NCBI RefSeq assembly: GCF_009363435.1 | Contig: NZ_CP045354.1 | Coordinates: 748,001 to 812,000, forward strand | Origin: Labrenzia sp. THAF82 | GTDB lineage: Bacteria; Pseudomonadota; Alphaproteobacteria; Rhizobiales; Stappiaceae | DNA length: 64,000 nt | Direction of reading: 5' to 3' | Shown: one piece after another, positions 34,547 through 43,942 of the stretch | Layout of the letters: every line of letters begins with the position of its first letter | Numbering within the stretch: position 1 is the first letter of the stretch | Notes under the pieces: model-generated | Databases searched by the model: none | What the model was told of the DNA's origin: nothing | Seen by the model: the letters and a program-made list of their open reading frames with translations, nothing else | Made by a program: the position numbers and the translations under genes

Positions 34547-34827
34547 CGCTAAATACCTGGAAAAATCTGAGCGGAGGACCGCCTCCTAAACCGAGATACG
34601 CAAAAAGGAAACCGACAGATTAAATGTTTGCGGCAGAACCCGATCTAATGGGTCAGTAGGTTAACGATTTGCCCAAAAAAACAAATTTTGGTCTTCATCT
34701 GTAATAAATAGCACAGAAAACTAAATTGACTCCAGATAAGTTTCAAAAACTCCTCCTTATGAAGAAGTCAGCATTCGTGAACAATTTGAGTTAACCAGTC
34801 TTTCGAGATTCTCAGAAAGTAGAAAAT
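34547..34827 (+). other. AT-rich leader of purS
   Basis: No gene. The last about 200 bp are AT-rich and should hold the purS promoter. The gene usually found upstream in related genomes (purC) is absent, replaced by IS remains ending at about 34560. Confidence 0.5.
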
Positions 34828-35067
34828 ATGAAAGCACGCGTGATCGTCACCTTGAAAAACGGTGTTCTCGATCCTCAGGGAAAAGCTATCGAAGGTGCTC
34901 TTGGGGGCCTAGGGTTTGACGACGTTGGTTCCGTGCGTCAAGGCAAGGTCTTTGACGTTGAGCTGAGCGGATCCGACGAGGACGCTGCCAAGGCGGAGCT
35001 GGAACAAATGTGTGAAAAGCTTCTTGCCAACACCGTTATTGAGAACTACGCGATCGAGATCGCCTGA
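34828..35067 (+). CDS. purS: Phosphoribosylformylglycinamidine synthase subunit PurS
   Basis: 79 aa, full length for PurS: MKARVIVTLKNGVLDPQGKA, the central GLGFDDVGSVRQGKVFDVEL and the NTVIENYAIEIA ending. PurS bridges PurQ and PurL in the three-part FGAM synthase, which makes FGAM from FGAR, ATP and glutamine in purine synthesis. It is the first gene of a purS - small membrane protein - purQ (- purL) order. Intact. Confidence 0.95.
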   Translation: MKARVIVTLKNGVLDPQGKAIEGALGGLGFDDVGSVRQGKVFDVELSGSDEDAAKAELEQMCEKLLANTVIENYAIEIA

Positions 35068-35084
35068 AGCCTGAGCTGTTGCCA

Positions 35085-35192
35085 ATGGATGAAGACACGC
35101 GCAAGGCCATAATGTTCATGGCCGTAAAAGCTGCCATCTTCATCCTCGTGCCAGCTCTTGCTGCCATCATCGCCGTTCTTGTCCTGCTCTAG
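35085..35192 (+). CDS. PurSQL-associated small membrane protein
   Basis: 35 aa: a charged head [15 protein letters not shown], then one hydrophobic helix ([20 protein letters not shown]) up to the stop. It begins 17 nt after purS and ends 16 nt before purQ. A tiny membrane protein is annotated at this spot in many Rhizobiales-type genomes; its function is unknown. It might place the FGAM synthase at the membrane, by inference only. Confidence 0.75.
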   Translation: MDEDTRKAIMFMAVKAAIFILVPALAAIIAVLVLL

Positions 35193-35208
35193 ATATCGGG
35201 ATTGCCAA

Positions 35209-35874
35209 ATGAAATCCGCCGTTATTGTTTTTCCGGGCTCCAACCGCGACCGCGACATGTTTCACGCGCTGGAGCTGATAACCGGTTCGCGTCCGCAGCA
35301 TGTCTGGCACACCGAGAGCACGCTGCCCGATGTTGACCTCGTGGTCGTTCCCGGCGGGTTTTCTTATGGGGACTACTTGCGCTCCGGTGCAATCGCCGCC
35401 CGCTCTCCCATCCTGAAAGATCTGGTTGCCAAAGCCAACAGCGGCGTTGCCGTCCTTGGAGTGTGCAATGGCTTTCAGATCCTGACAGAAGCAGGCCTGC
35501 TACCTGGCGCATTGATGCGCAATGCTGGTCTCACCTTCGTCTGCAAGGACGTTTTGATGGAAACGGTCAACAACGCGACTCGCTTCTCGTCCAAGTTCCA
35601 GAAGGGACAGGTCTGGCGTTGCCCCGTCGCCCATCATGACGGCAACTATTTTGCTGACACGGAAACACTGAGCGCAATTGAGGACAACAATCAGGTCGTC
35701 TTCCGCTATGCCGAAGGAACAAACCCCAACGGGTCGATCAACAACATTGCCGGCATCACAAATGCGGCTGGCAATGTGCTCGGAATGATGCCGCATCCTG
35801 AAAACCTGGTAGAGCCCTTGCACGGTGGGTTGGACGGGCGTCTGTTGTTCGACGATTTTTTGGTTGCGCATTAA
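35209..35874 (+). CDS. purQ: FGAM synthase glutaminase subunit PurQ
   Basis: 221 aa from the ATG at 35209 ([20 protein letters not shown]). Class I glutamine amidotransferase: nucleophile Cys in [20 protein letters not shown], and His/Glu in [12 protein letters not shown]. It releases ammonia from glutamine and passes it to PurL. A longer frame to 35158 overlaps the small membrane gene and is not needed. Confidence 0.95.
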   Translation: MKSAVIVFPGSNRDRDMFHALELITGSRPQHVWHTESTLPDVDLVVVPGGFSYGDYLRSGAIAARSPILKDLVAKANSGVAVLGVCNGFQILTEAGLLPGALMRNAGLTFVCKDVLMETVNNATRFSSKFQKGQVWRCPVAHHDGNYFADTETLSAIEDNNQVVFRYAEGTNPNGSINNIAGITNAAGNVLGMMPHPENLVEPLHGGLDGRLLFDDFLVAH

Positions 35875-36210
35875 TTTCCTAAGCTTGATATACAATTAGC
35901 TTAGTTTGCTTAGGTTAGTGTGTGGTTTTAGCAAATAGAAAATACAATCAAGGAAAAATGCTTTTTATGTTATTTGTTTTGGAAGGTTTGACTACCATTT
36001 CTATTCGCCAATAAATTGACGAGCCTGACTTAGTTTGCAGACTTGTATCTTTATTAAAGGCCGCGAATGATATTTTTTCAACTCATCAAAATCGTTCTTA
36101 TTACTAAATTCAATTAAGAACTATTGCAAGTAACCTTCTACTTAGCATTTCAATATTCTAGGTTTAATGCAAACCCTAGTAAAATGTTCATATGAAAATA
36201 CTGGAACGTC
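35875..36210 (+). other. AT-rich gap between purQ and purL
   Basis: 336 bp without a gene, markedly AT-rich. It may hold a separate purL promoter. An inverted AAGCTTGATA / TTAGCTTAG cluster sits just after purQ. Confidence 0.4.
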
Positions 36211-38409
36211 ATGATCCCGAACGACATCAAGATCACGCCCGACCTGATTGCTTCCCACGGCCTGAAACCGGATGAGTATGAGCGCATCCTGGAATTGATT
36301 GGCCGGGAACCGAGCTTCACCGAACTCGGCATCTTTTCCGCCATGTGGAACGAGCATTGCTCTTACAAATCCTCCAAGAAATGGCTGAAGACACTGCCGA
36401 CGGATGGACCGCGCGTTCTTCAGGGTCCGGGAGAAAATGCCGGGGTCGTCGATATTGGCGACGGCCAGGCCGTGGTCTTCAAGATGGAAAGCCACAACCA
36501 CCCGTCCTACATCGAACCTTATCAGGGTGCCGCGACAGGCGTCGGTGGTATCTTGCGGGACGTTTTCACCATGGGAGCGCGCCCTGTTGCAGCCATGAAC
36601 GCCTTGCGTTTCGGTGAACCGGATCATCCGCGTACAAAGCACCTGGTGTCAGGGGTTGTCTCGGGCGTCGGCGGCTACGGCAACTCGTTCGGCGTTCCAA
36701 CAGTTGGTGGGGAGGTCGAATTCCACGCCCGTTACAACGGCAATTGCCTGGTAAATGCTTTTGCTGCGGGTCTTGCCAGATCTGACGCGATTTTTCTCGC
36801 AAAGGCCGAAGGTGTCGGTCTTCCCGTCGTTTATCTTGGTGCCAAGACCGGCCGTGACGGCGTTGGCGGTGCAACAATGGCGTCTGCTGAATTCGACGAT
36901 ACCATTGATGAAAAGCGCCCAACTGTTCAGGTCGGTGATCCTTTCACGGAAAAATGCCTGCTGGAAGCCTGTCTGGAGCTGATGGAGACAGGTGCCGTCA
37001 TTGCCATTCAGGATATGGGTGCTGCTGGCTTGACCTGCTCCGCAGTTGAAATGGGCGCCAGTGGCGACCTTGGCATCGAACTTGACCTCGACAAGGTTCC
37101 CGTACGCGAAGAGCGCATGAGCGCCTACGAGATGATGCTGTCTGAGAGCCAGGAGCGCATGCTCATGGTACTGAGGCCCGAAAAGGAGCATGAAGCCGAA
37201 GCCATTTTCAGGAAATGGGGTTTGGACTTTGCCATTGTCGGCATCACCACCGACACGCTCCGCTTCGTGGTCAAACATCAAGGTGACATGGTGGCTGACC
37301 TGCCGATCAAGAAACTGGGCGATGAGGCGCCGGAATACGACCGCCCTTGGGTCGAACCGAAGAAACGACCCGTTTTGAATGCGGCTGACATTGCAGAACC
37401 GGAAGACTATGCCAAAGCACTGACCACTTTGGTCGGCAACGCCAACGGGTCGTCACGTCGCTGGGTCTATGAGCAATACGATACGCTGATCCAGGGCAAC
37501 ACGGCCGAAACGCCTGGTGGCGATGCCGGTGTCATTCGCGTTGAGGGATCACGCAAGGGTCTTACTTTCTCGGTCGATGTTACCCCACGCTATTGCGAAG
37601 CCGACCCCTTTGAAGGTGGTAAGCAGGCCGTCGCGGAGGTTTGGCGCAATCTGACTGCCGTCGGGTCTGAGCCGCTTGCTGCAACCGACAATCTCAATTT
37701 CGGCAACCCGGAAAAGCCTGAAATCATGGGGCAGTTCGTCGGCTGCATCAAAGGCATTGGCGAAGCATGCCGAGAACTGGATTTTCCCATCGTTTCCGGC
37801 AACGTCTCTCTCTATAACGAAACGCACGGCGAAGCGATATTGCCGACCCCCGCCATTGGCGGCGTTGGACTGTTGCCGGACGTCACCGTGCGCGCCGGTG
37901 CAGCCTTTGCCGAGGAAGGTGATGCAATCCTTGTCGTAGGTGGGCCTGGCACTCATCTGGGTGCCTCACAATATCTTGCCGATGTTCTGGGCCGCGAAGA
38001 AGGAGCACCTCCTCCAGTTGACCTGGCTGCGGAAAAGCGGCGCGGAACGATTGTTCGTCAACTCATCGGTGCAGCTCGGCTATCCGGAGTTCATGATATT
38101 TCTTCCGGCGGCCTGGGTGTTGCCCTTGCAGAAATGGCAATTGCAGGTGGACTTGGCGCAAATGTCAGGATCGATGGCCCAGCCCATGCGGCCCTTTTCG
38201 GCGAAGATCAGGGACGCTATGTGCTGACGGTTGCACCAGACAAGGTCGAAGCTGTGCTTGAAGACATTATCGATGCCGGTATTGAGGTTCAGCAAATCGG
38301 GAAAACTGGTGGTGACGATTTGACTGTTGAGGGTGTTCTCACCATATCCGTTGCAAACTTGAAAAAAGCACACGAAGATTGGTTCCCCGATTACATGGCG
38401 ACAGCTTAA
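36211..38409 (+). CDS. purL: FGAM synthase large subunit PurL
   Basis: 732 aa, the small-type PurL length. The N-terminal [20 protein letters not shown] and [20 protein letters not shown] are the conserved substrate and ATP sites. The repeated AIRS-like halves are complete to [10 protein letters not shown]. It catalyses amidation of FGAR with PurQ-derived ammonia. The gene is intact although an IS lands 119 bp after its stop. Confidence 0.95.
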   Translation: MIPNDIKITPDLIASHGLKPDEYERILELIGREPSFTELGIFSAMWNEHCSYKSSKKWLKTLPTDGPRVLQGPGENAGVVDIGDGQAVVFKMESHNHPSYIEPYQGAATGVGGILRDVFTMGARPVAAMNALRFGEPDHPRTKHLVSGVVSGVGGYGNSFGVPTVGGEVEFHARYNGNCLVNAFAAGLARSDAIFLAKAEGVGLPVVYLGAKTGRDGVGGATMASAEFDDTIDEKRPTVQVGDPFTEKCLLEACLELMETGAVIAIQDMGAAGLTCSAVEMGASGDLGIELDLDKVPVREERMSAYEMMLSESQERMLMVLRPEKEHEAEAIFRKWGLDFAIVGITTDTLRFVVKHQGDMVADLPIKKLGDEAPEYDRPWVEPKKRPVLNAADIAEPEDYAKALTTLVGNANGSSRRWVYEQYDTLIQGNTAETPGGDAGVIRVEGSRKGLTFSVDVTPRYCEADPFEGGKQAVAEVWRNLTAVGSEPLAATDNLNFGNPEKPEIMGQFVGCIKGIGEACRELDFPIVSGNVSLYNETHGEAILPTPAIGGVGLLPDVTVRAGAAFAEEGDAILVVGGPGTHLGASQYLADVLGREEGAPPPVDLAAEKRRGTIVRQLIGAARLSGVHDISSGGLGVALAEMAIAGGLGANVRIDGPAHAALFGEDQGRYVLTVAPDKVEAVLEDIIDAGIEVQQIGKTGGDDLTVEGVLTISVANLKKAHEDWFPDYMATA

Positions 38410-38599
38410 TAGGTAGTATCATTTCGCTGCCAGCCGGAACCGACCCCTAGAAAGACTGCTTGGCACATCATCACACCAGGAGCTCAGTTCCGAGCCTCCA
38501 TCCGCTCTGGGCCGATCCCATGTGACCCGGTAATCGTCCCCAAAAACCAACGGGTTGAAAATTGGACTTCTCCGGCCTTTGATGCGCTTGGAGAACGAC

Positions 38600-38866
38600 A
38601 TGAAGAAATCAAGAATTACGGAAAGCCAGATCCTGGCAGTTTTGAAGCAGGGTGAGAGCGGGGTCCCAGTCGCCGATCTTTGCCGGGAGCACGGGATCAG
38701 CAACGCGACGTATTACAACTGGCGTTCCAAATATGGCGGGATGGACGCTTCGTTGATGTCTGAGATGAAGGCGATGGCCGAGGAGAACCGCCGACTGAAG
38801 AAGATGTATGCCGAGATGGCAATGCAGAACGAACTGCTGAAGGATGCTCTGGGAAAAAAGCCTTGA
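38600..38866 (+). CDS. IS3-family transposase OrfA (copy D)
   Basis: 88 aa starting [10 protein letters not shown]. The A6G slip site (38854-38860) lies just before the stop. Confidence 0.92.
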   Translation: MKKSRITESQILAVLKQGESGVPVADLCREHGISNATYYNWRSKYGGMDASLMSEMKAMAEENRRLKKMYAEMAMQNELLKDALGKKP

Positions 38867-39687
38867 GGCCGTCTCAACGTAGAGAGATGGCCATGAATGC
38901 AATCCGTCTGCGTGGCGTGAGCATTGCGCTTGCTTGCCGGACTTTCCAGATCAGCGAAAGCTGCTATCGCTATGAACGCAAACTGGGCGACGAGAATGCC
39001 GAGATCGCAGACTGGCTGGTGCGGCTGACGACAACACACCGTACCTGGGGCTTCGGCTTGTGTTTCCTTTACCTGCGCAATGTCAAAGGCTTTGCTTGGA
39101 ACCACAAGCGCGTCCGGCGGATTTATCGTGCTCTGGAGTTAAACCTGCGCATCAAACCGAAGAAGCGTCTGGTTCGGGAAAAGCCGGAGCCGTTGGTTGT
39201 GCCAAACGAGGCAAATGTCACCTGGTCAATGGACTTCATGTCGGATCAGTTGGCCGATGGGCGTAGCTTCAGGACTCTGAACGTGCTGGACGACTTCAAC
39301 CGGGAGGGGTTGGGCATTGAGGTGGACATCTCCATTCAGGCCCTACGGGTAATCCGTACGCTGGAGCGGATCATCGAATGGCGCGGCAAGCCCCTTAACA
39401 TCAGGGTGGACAATGGCCCGGAAAACGTCAGTGCGGCGTTGCAAATGTGGGCTTCACGGCGCGGGATCGGGCTGCAATACATCCAGCCCGGCAAACCGCA
39501 ACAGAACGCCTATATCGAGCGCTACAACCGAACCGTCCGCCATGAATGGCTCGGACAATACATATTCAACACGATCAAGGAGGCACAGGATCACGCCACA
39601 CGCTGGCTATGGACATACAACAATGAGCGGCCAAATATGGCCATCGGCGGCGTTACGCCGAAAATGAAACTGACAGCTGCAGCCTGA
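38863..39687 (+). CDS. IS3-family transposase OrfB (copy D)
   Basis: 274 aa with the complete DDE triad. The TTG start overlaps the OrfA stop by 4 nt. Same protein as copy B. Confidence 0.92.
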   Translation: MRPSQRREMAMNAIRLRGVSIALACRTFQISESCYRYERKLGDENAEIADWLVRLTTTHRTWGFGLCFLYLRNVKGFAWNHKRVRRIYRALELNLRIKPKKRLVREKPEPLVVPNEANVTWSMDFMSDQLADGRSFRTLNVLDDFNREGLGIEVDISIQALRVIRTLERIIEWRGKPLNIRVDNGPENVSAALQMWASRRGIGLQYIQPGKPQQNAYIERYNRTVRHEWLGQYIFNTIKEAQDHATRWLWTYNNERPNMAIGGVTPKMKLTAAA

Positions 39688-39730
39688 AGTCCAGTTATCG
39701 ACCCCGCGAAAAATGGGATGATTACCACCC

Positions 39731-40007
39731 CTCAAAGCTCATGCAGTGCAGCGGATCTGAGGAAGTCTGCGCCCACCTCATCTTCGTCGAGACACAGGCA
39801 ACACCAGGCGAGATGCAAAACACCGCCGTCATTCAAACCACCCGAACACCAGATTCAATTATAACTCTTTTTTTCTATAGGCTTGCAAGTAGACATCCGG
39901 ATTCACGTTGATGAGGCGTTCAGCTCGGTAGTGTCGCAAACTTTCTGTCTGTCTGTTTCCTTTTTTCCGGATTGAGGTTTAGGAGGAGCGCCCTCGATCA
40001 GATTTTT
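39731..40007 (+). other. No gene; contains a diverged inverted match to 585-620
   Basis: 39826-39860 is the reverse complement of 585-620 with a few changes (CATTCAAA...CCCGAACACCAGATTC), so the same ancient element flanks copies F and D. A GGTAGTGTCGCAAAC terminus-like sequence is at about 39929. Confidence 0.5.
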
Positions 40008-40080
40008 CCAGGTGTTTAGCGTTGATCAATTTCAAAGGAATCCAGTTCCCGAAGGACGTGGTTCTGTTCGTCGTTTTCTT
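40008..40080 (+). pseudogene. IS6-family transposase N-terminal fragment
   Basis: Reads LINFKGIQFPKDVVLFVVFF. It is broken by the terminus of an IS3-type element at 40081. Confidence 0.7.
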
Positions 40081-40240
40081 TGACCTGCTCCCCTGAAAGT
40101 TCCTGGTTTTGAGGTTAGTCTGTTCCCAACTGAAGGAAACAGACGATGAAGCGATCCAGGTTCTCTGAAGAACAGATCATCGGTATTTTGAAGGAACATC
40201 AGGCGGGCATATCGGCCGCCGAGCTTTGCCGGGAGCACGG
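40081..40240 (+). mobile_element. Left-end fragment of a third IS3-family element
   Basis: Begins TGACCTGCTCCCC, then an OrfA start at 40146 (MKRSRFSEEQIIGILKEHQA, GISAAELCREHG). The match ends at about 40238, where the 25-bp repeat also seen at 26467 begins. Confidence 0.78.
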
Positions 40241-40322
40241 GATGGGCTTGATGATGTAGACGCCCGCCGCTGGCTCAGATGTGCCAAGGTAGGTTTTGTT
40301 TCAATGCTATTTTGAGGCGTCG

Positions 40323-41348
40323 ATGTCAGAAGTTCATACAATTGGTTTGGATTTGGCGCAATCGGTATTTCATGCTCATGGGGCAGACTCATCAGGAGGA
40401 GTTGTTTTCCGCAGGCGCTTGCGGCGTAGCCAGGTTTTGAGTTTCTTTGCGGCCCAACCAAAGTGCTTAGTTGCGATGTAAGCCTGTGGCAGTGCCCACT
40501 ATTGGGGACGCGAGCTTACCCGTTTGGGACACGAGGTTCGGTTGATACCGCCCATTTACGTGAAACCATTCGTGAAGCGTCAGAAGAACGATGTTGCAGA
40601 TGCGGAAGCGATTTGTGAAGCCGCGACCCGCCCGACGATGCGATTTGTTGCTGTCAAGAGTGAAGAGCGTCAGGGCATTGCCGTCATATTGCGGACGCGC
40701 GAGCTATTGATCCGGCAACGTACACAGATCATCAATGCGCTGCGGGGTCATCTGGCGGAATTTGGGGTCATCGTCCCTAAAGGCGTGAGCAACACTGGTA
40801 AGTTGATGGATCACATCTGCGACCCGGCAATGGCTCTTCCCGAAACGGCCCGTGATGCTTTGAGCCATTTGACCGATAGCCTGTCCCGGTTGGATGATCA
40901 CATTCAGGGTCTGGATCGCGAAATCACGCGTCGTGCGAAGGCGAGCGGGACGGCGAGGCGACTGATGACAATTCCCGGGATCGGACCTTTGATTGCAGTT
41001 GCCATAGTAGCCTTGGCGGCTCCCCCTGCAACCTTCCGGCGTGGTCGAGATTTTGCAGCTTGGCTCGGTCTTACGCCAAAGCAGAATTCGACAGGAGGAA
41101 AACAGCGATTGGGAGCCACGACAAAGATGGGAGAGCGCTCATTGCGACGATTGTTGATTATTGGCGCAAATAGTGTGGTCAGCTGGCGAGCAAAGAAGGG
41201 GGCAATGTCAGGGTCGTGGCTCGAACGTATGCTCGCTCGCAAGCCTGCGATGCTGGTTCGGGTCGCTCTGGCCAACAAGATGGCACGTATTGTCTGGGCG
41301 GTGATGTCAAGCGGTCAGACATATAGGGCTCCGGCTGCTCAAGCTTAA
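40323..41348 (+). pseudogene. IS110-family (IS1111-like) transposase with a nonsense codon at the catalytic Glu
   Basis: ATG 40323 gives MSEVHTIGLDLAQSVFHAHG (first Asp). The frame is open to CLVAM, then TAA at 40479-40481, then ACGSAHYWGRELTRLGHEVR in the same frame to 41348. In relatives this position is the Glu of the DEDD centre (C-L-V-A-M-E-A-C-G). The rest, including KNDVADAEAI and the Tnp_2 part PGIGPLIAVAIVAL, is intact. Confidence 0.87.
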
Positions 41349-41604
41349 AACGGGAGCAGCTACGGGGACGGCGGCGCAAGAGAGGTCTTTAGAAGTTTGG
41401 CGTAACGATCTTGGGATGAGGTCAGGAAAACCAGTTTGCGACACAGTGCCTTTGAGCACGTGGGCTTGATTTTGGACCTGACACTCGAACACCATACGGG
41501 CCCGCGGCAAGTCAAAAGCCGCATCAAAGGCCGGACACATGTCAGCACCCGACCGTGCGATCAAATAACCAAAAAAATCCTCTTGCAATCAGGGCGTCTA
41601 CACA

Positions 41605-42449
41605 TGTCGCAACCCTCACTGGCGGACAGATTTCTCCCGTATTAGGAGCGCTTTTCAGGCTTCGTTAACTTTTTCAATTCCGAAGATCACTGCCAGCAGA
41701 TCGTTATGTTCGCGGACACTCCATTGACCGGTAAAGTCAAAGCCCTTCTTGAGCCACAGCATGGCTTCAAAGCTGGCGATGGTTCTTCTGGCTGAGTTGA
41801 ACGAGCGGAACCCGCCGACCTTCGGCATGTTCTTTTTCACCCTGAAATGATCGCTCTCTATGCCTTGTTGCAAATGCTTGGTCACATAATGCACCGGATC
41901 CGAAGCAAGCAGGCCACCGTCAACCGCGTCGCCGATGGCCGGAGGAAAAGTGCCAGCACCATCGGTGCCGATTTTGCCCGGTGACAGCAGTGGGGCCTCC
42001 CGCAACATTTTTTGAAAGAACCGCTTGGCAGCATTCAGGTTGCGCTTTGCCGTGAGCAGGAAATCGACCGGATGTCCATGCTTGTCGATGGCCCGATACA
42101 GATAGCGCCATTGGCCCTTGATGCGCACATAGGTTTCATCGATGCGGACCGAGCCGCAATGCGGTTTGCGGAAGCGGCGTAGCCGTTTTTCGATCAGCGG
42201 CGCATACGCCAAAACCCATCTGTTGATGGTGCTGTGGTCTACCTTAAAGCCGCCTTCCAGGAACATTTCTTCCAGGTCTCTATAGCTCAGAGGATAACGC
42301 AAGTACCAGGACACCGCCTGGATGATCAACCAAGCCTCGAACTGCCTGCCTTTGAAGTCATCCTTCGATTGGCGTTTCAGTTTTTCAACGATGGCCCTCA
42401 GAATCATGACGCGGAACTCCAATGACAGGACCGCTCTTTCAACAGCCAA
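41605..42449 (-). mobile_element. IS6-family element, near complete
   Basis: The transposase-distal terminus ends with CGCAACCCTCACTGGCGGAC (41605 onward, read on plus), the same terminus as at 33863-33902. The other end, just beyond 42449, could not be delimited. The region 41349-41604 before it holds no clear gene. Confidence 0.7.
41655..42449 (-). CDS. IS6-family transposase
   Basis: 264 aa. N-terminal HTH-like part (QAVSWYLRYPLSYRDLEEMF), then DDE: Asp in SVRIDETYVRIKGQWRYLYR, Asp in KIGTDGAGTF and Glu in LQQGIESDHFRVKK. No internal stop. This is the intact parent of the fragments at 30112 and 33429. Confidence 0.9.
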   Translation of the reverse strand: MAVERAVLSLEFRVMILRAIVEKLKRQSKDDFKGRQFEAWLIIQAVSWYLRYPLSYRDLEEMFLEGGFKVDHSTINRWVLAYAPLIEKRLRRFRKPHCGSVRIDETYVRIKGQWRYLYRAIDKHGHPVDFLLTAKRNLNAAKRFFQKMLREAPLLSPGKIGTDGAGTFPPAIGDAVDGGLLASDPVHYVTKHLQQGIESDHFRVKKNMPKVGGFRSFNSARRTIASFEAMLWLKKGFDFTGQWSVREHNDLLAVIFGIEKVNEA

Positions 42450-42597
42450 ACCTCAAGGCGTGGTTAACACTACAGTCCTTGAGAAAGGCACGTCGTTCCT
42501 GCATTCATCAGAAATTTCGTAAAGCTCAAGCCGTTTCAAAAACCGTTTCAACTTTTTCGGCTGAAACGGTGTTAGTTTGATATGTGTTTGAATAGTA

Positions 42598-42674
42598 TGG
42601 TGACCCCGACAGGATTCGAACCTGTGACCCTCAGATTAGGAATCTGATGCTCTATCCTGCTGAGCTACGGGGCC
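42598..42674 (-). tRNA. tRNA-Arg (anticodon CCT)
   Basis: 77 nt with encoded CCA. Acceptor GGCCCCG/CGGGGTC, anticodon stem CAGAT/ATCTG around TCCTAA (anticodon CCT), T-arm ACAGG-TTCGAAT-CCTGT. All stems pair well. It sits exactly at the change from IS-rich DNA to the ordinary chromosome. It reads AGG. Confidence 0.95.
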
Positions 42675-42970
42675 ATTGATAGGGTCGCTTAGCATGATTT
42701 TGAATGGTTGGCGAGAGCGTTGGATGTGTGGTTTTCCAAGTCTGATGATTTGGAAGATGTCGGGTCGGGTTCGGTCTTGTGTGGTCGCTTTTTGTCAAGT
42801 TTGTCTTGGACTTGCCTTATTCGCCCCTTAGCAGGAACTTCAGTCGTGACCGCTTTCTCACTGTCTCCGGTCGTGAAGCCATGAGCAAATGCAAGATGTG
42901 GCGAGGATGGGGGCCGTCTGTGCGTTTTTTGAGGAAGAGGTTCAATTCGGGTCGGAGGTGAGGGCGGTCT

Positions 42971-43849
42971 GTGACCAGCTTTACGGAAAGTGCCGCGTTT
43001 CTTAAGGAATGCCACCTTCGCGCCGGAGTTCGGGCCGCTTTTGCAGCTTCTGCAATGTGGCTATCTTCTGCTGCTGGCGCTGCTGACACCTTCTTGCCGG
43101 GCAGCCAGAGTGCGGCGCAAAGCTGTCTTGACACGTCAAGTTCTTCCATTCCTGTCAGATATGATGATCAGGACAGGCACTTTTACGCCGAGTCGGGTGA
43201 GCGCTTTTTTGCAGGTGAGCTTCGCTTTGGAAGTGGTGTGTCGTCTGCCGAAGACCGAGCTCCATTGGCATTTATTGAGTCGGGTGAAGATTTGGAAGCG
43301 GTCCCGCTTGGTCCGGTCAATCGCTGGGGTCTTGTTCCGGCCTGGATCATACGTACCGACGAGCATGGATCTTCTCTTCTTCAAGCAGAACTGCTTGGCG
43401 AGGGCGGTGCTTTGTTTGCGCCTCAGCACTCAAGTGGTCGTTGCGCGCATATACTGAGAGGCCTTGAGAGGGACGCCCGCAAGGCGGAAGTTGGGCTATG
43501 GCGGGAAAATGCGCCTCAGGTCGTGTTTTCAACCAAAGCACCGAAGACGTTCAACGGCATGAGCGGATACTATGTAATTGCACGGGGACGCGTTGTTTCC
43601 CTTGGAAAAACCCGCACAACCCGCTATCTGAACTTCGGAAATTACTGGAAAACGGATTTCACAGCCACGTTGAAAGTTTCGGATCAGGAGGCTTTCAATG
43701 CAGCACTTGCCCAATCCGGTTGGGACGTGGATGCGCTGACAGGCCGCACTGTTGAATTGCGCGGTACCGTGCAGGAAAAGGACGGGCCGCATATTGCGCT
43801 CCATCATCCGGAGCAATTGGTGGTATTGGAGCCTGCCCCTCTCAATTGA
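42971..43849 (+). CDS. Secreted thermonuclease-like (SNase-fold) protein
   Basis: 292 aa from GTG 42971, with GGAGG upstream. An N-terminal hydrophobic stretch ending AASAMWLSSAAGA looks like a signal peptide. The middle resembles a staphylococcal-nuclease fold (LQAELLGEGGALF, ERDARKAEVGLWREN), the usual A-x-x-x-x-x-G-L-W signature. The C-terminal about 90 residues (GRVVSLGKTRTTRYLNFGNY ... VELRGTVQEKDGPHI) form an OB-like domain. The catalytic Arg/Glu set is not obvious, so activity is uncertain. It lies about 90 nt before the M48 gene. Confidence 0.7.
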   Translation: MTSFTESAAFLKECHLRAGVRAAFAASAMWLSSAAGAADTFLPGSQSAAQSCLDTSSSSIPVRYDDQDRHFYAESGERFFAGELRFGSGVSSAEDRAPLAFIESGEDLEAVPLGPVNRWGLVPAWIIRTDEHGSSLLQAELLGEGGALFAPQHSSGRCAHILRGLERDARKAEVGLWRENAPQVVFSTKAPKTFNGMSGYYVIARGRVVSLGKTRTTRYLNFGNYWKTDFTATLKVSDQEAFNAALAQSGWDVDALTGRTVELRGTVQEKDGPHIALHHPEQLVVLEPAPLN

Positions 43850-43942
43850 ACGGGGTTGGCGCCAAAATGAGAAAATGGACGATTTGGCTTGTGGTGTTGC
43901 GGTTGTGAGATGGCCGTATGAGCCGGACAAAAAGGTCAGTAA

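Larger units (their letters stand above)
38529..39726 (+). mobile_element. Full 1198-bp IS3-family insertion sequence, copy D
   Basis: Complete termini and a perfect 4-bp target duplication ACCC (38525-38528 and 39727-39730). The only full copy in plus orientation. It is opposite to A, B and C and so could drive inversions of the segments between them. The variant bases match copy B. Confidence 0.95.

Noticed and set aside
9530-42625. About 25-nt identity between the 3' halves of tRNA-Arg at 9479 and tRNA-Arg at 42598, considered as att sites of an island
   Set aside because: The two are in opposite orientation and share sequence throughout the acceptor and T arms, as tRNA-Arg paralogues do. 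There is no integrase gene nearby.
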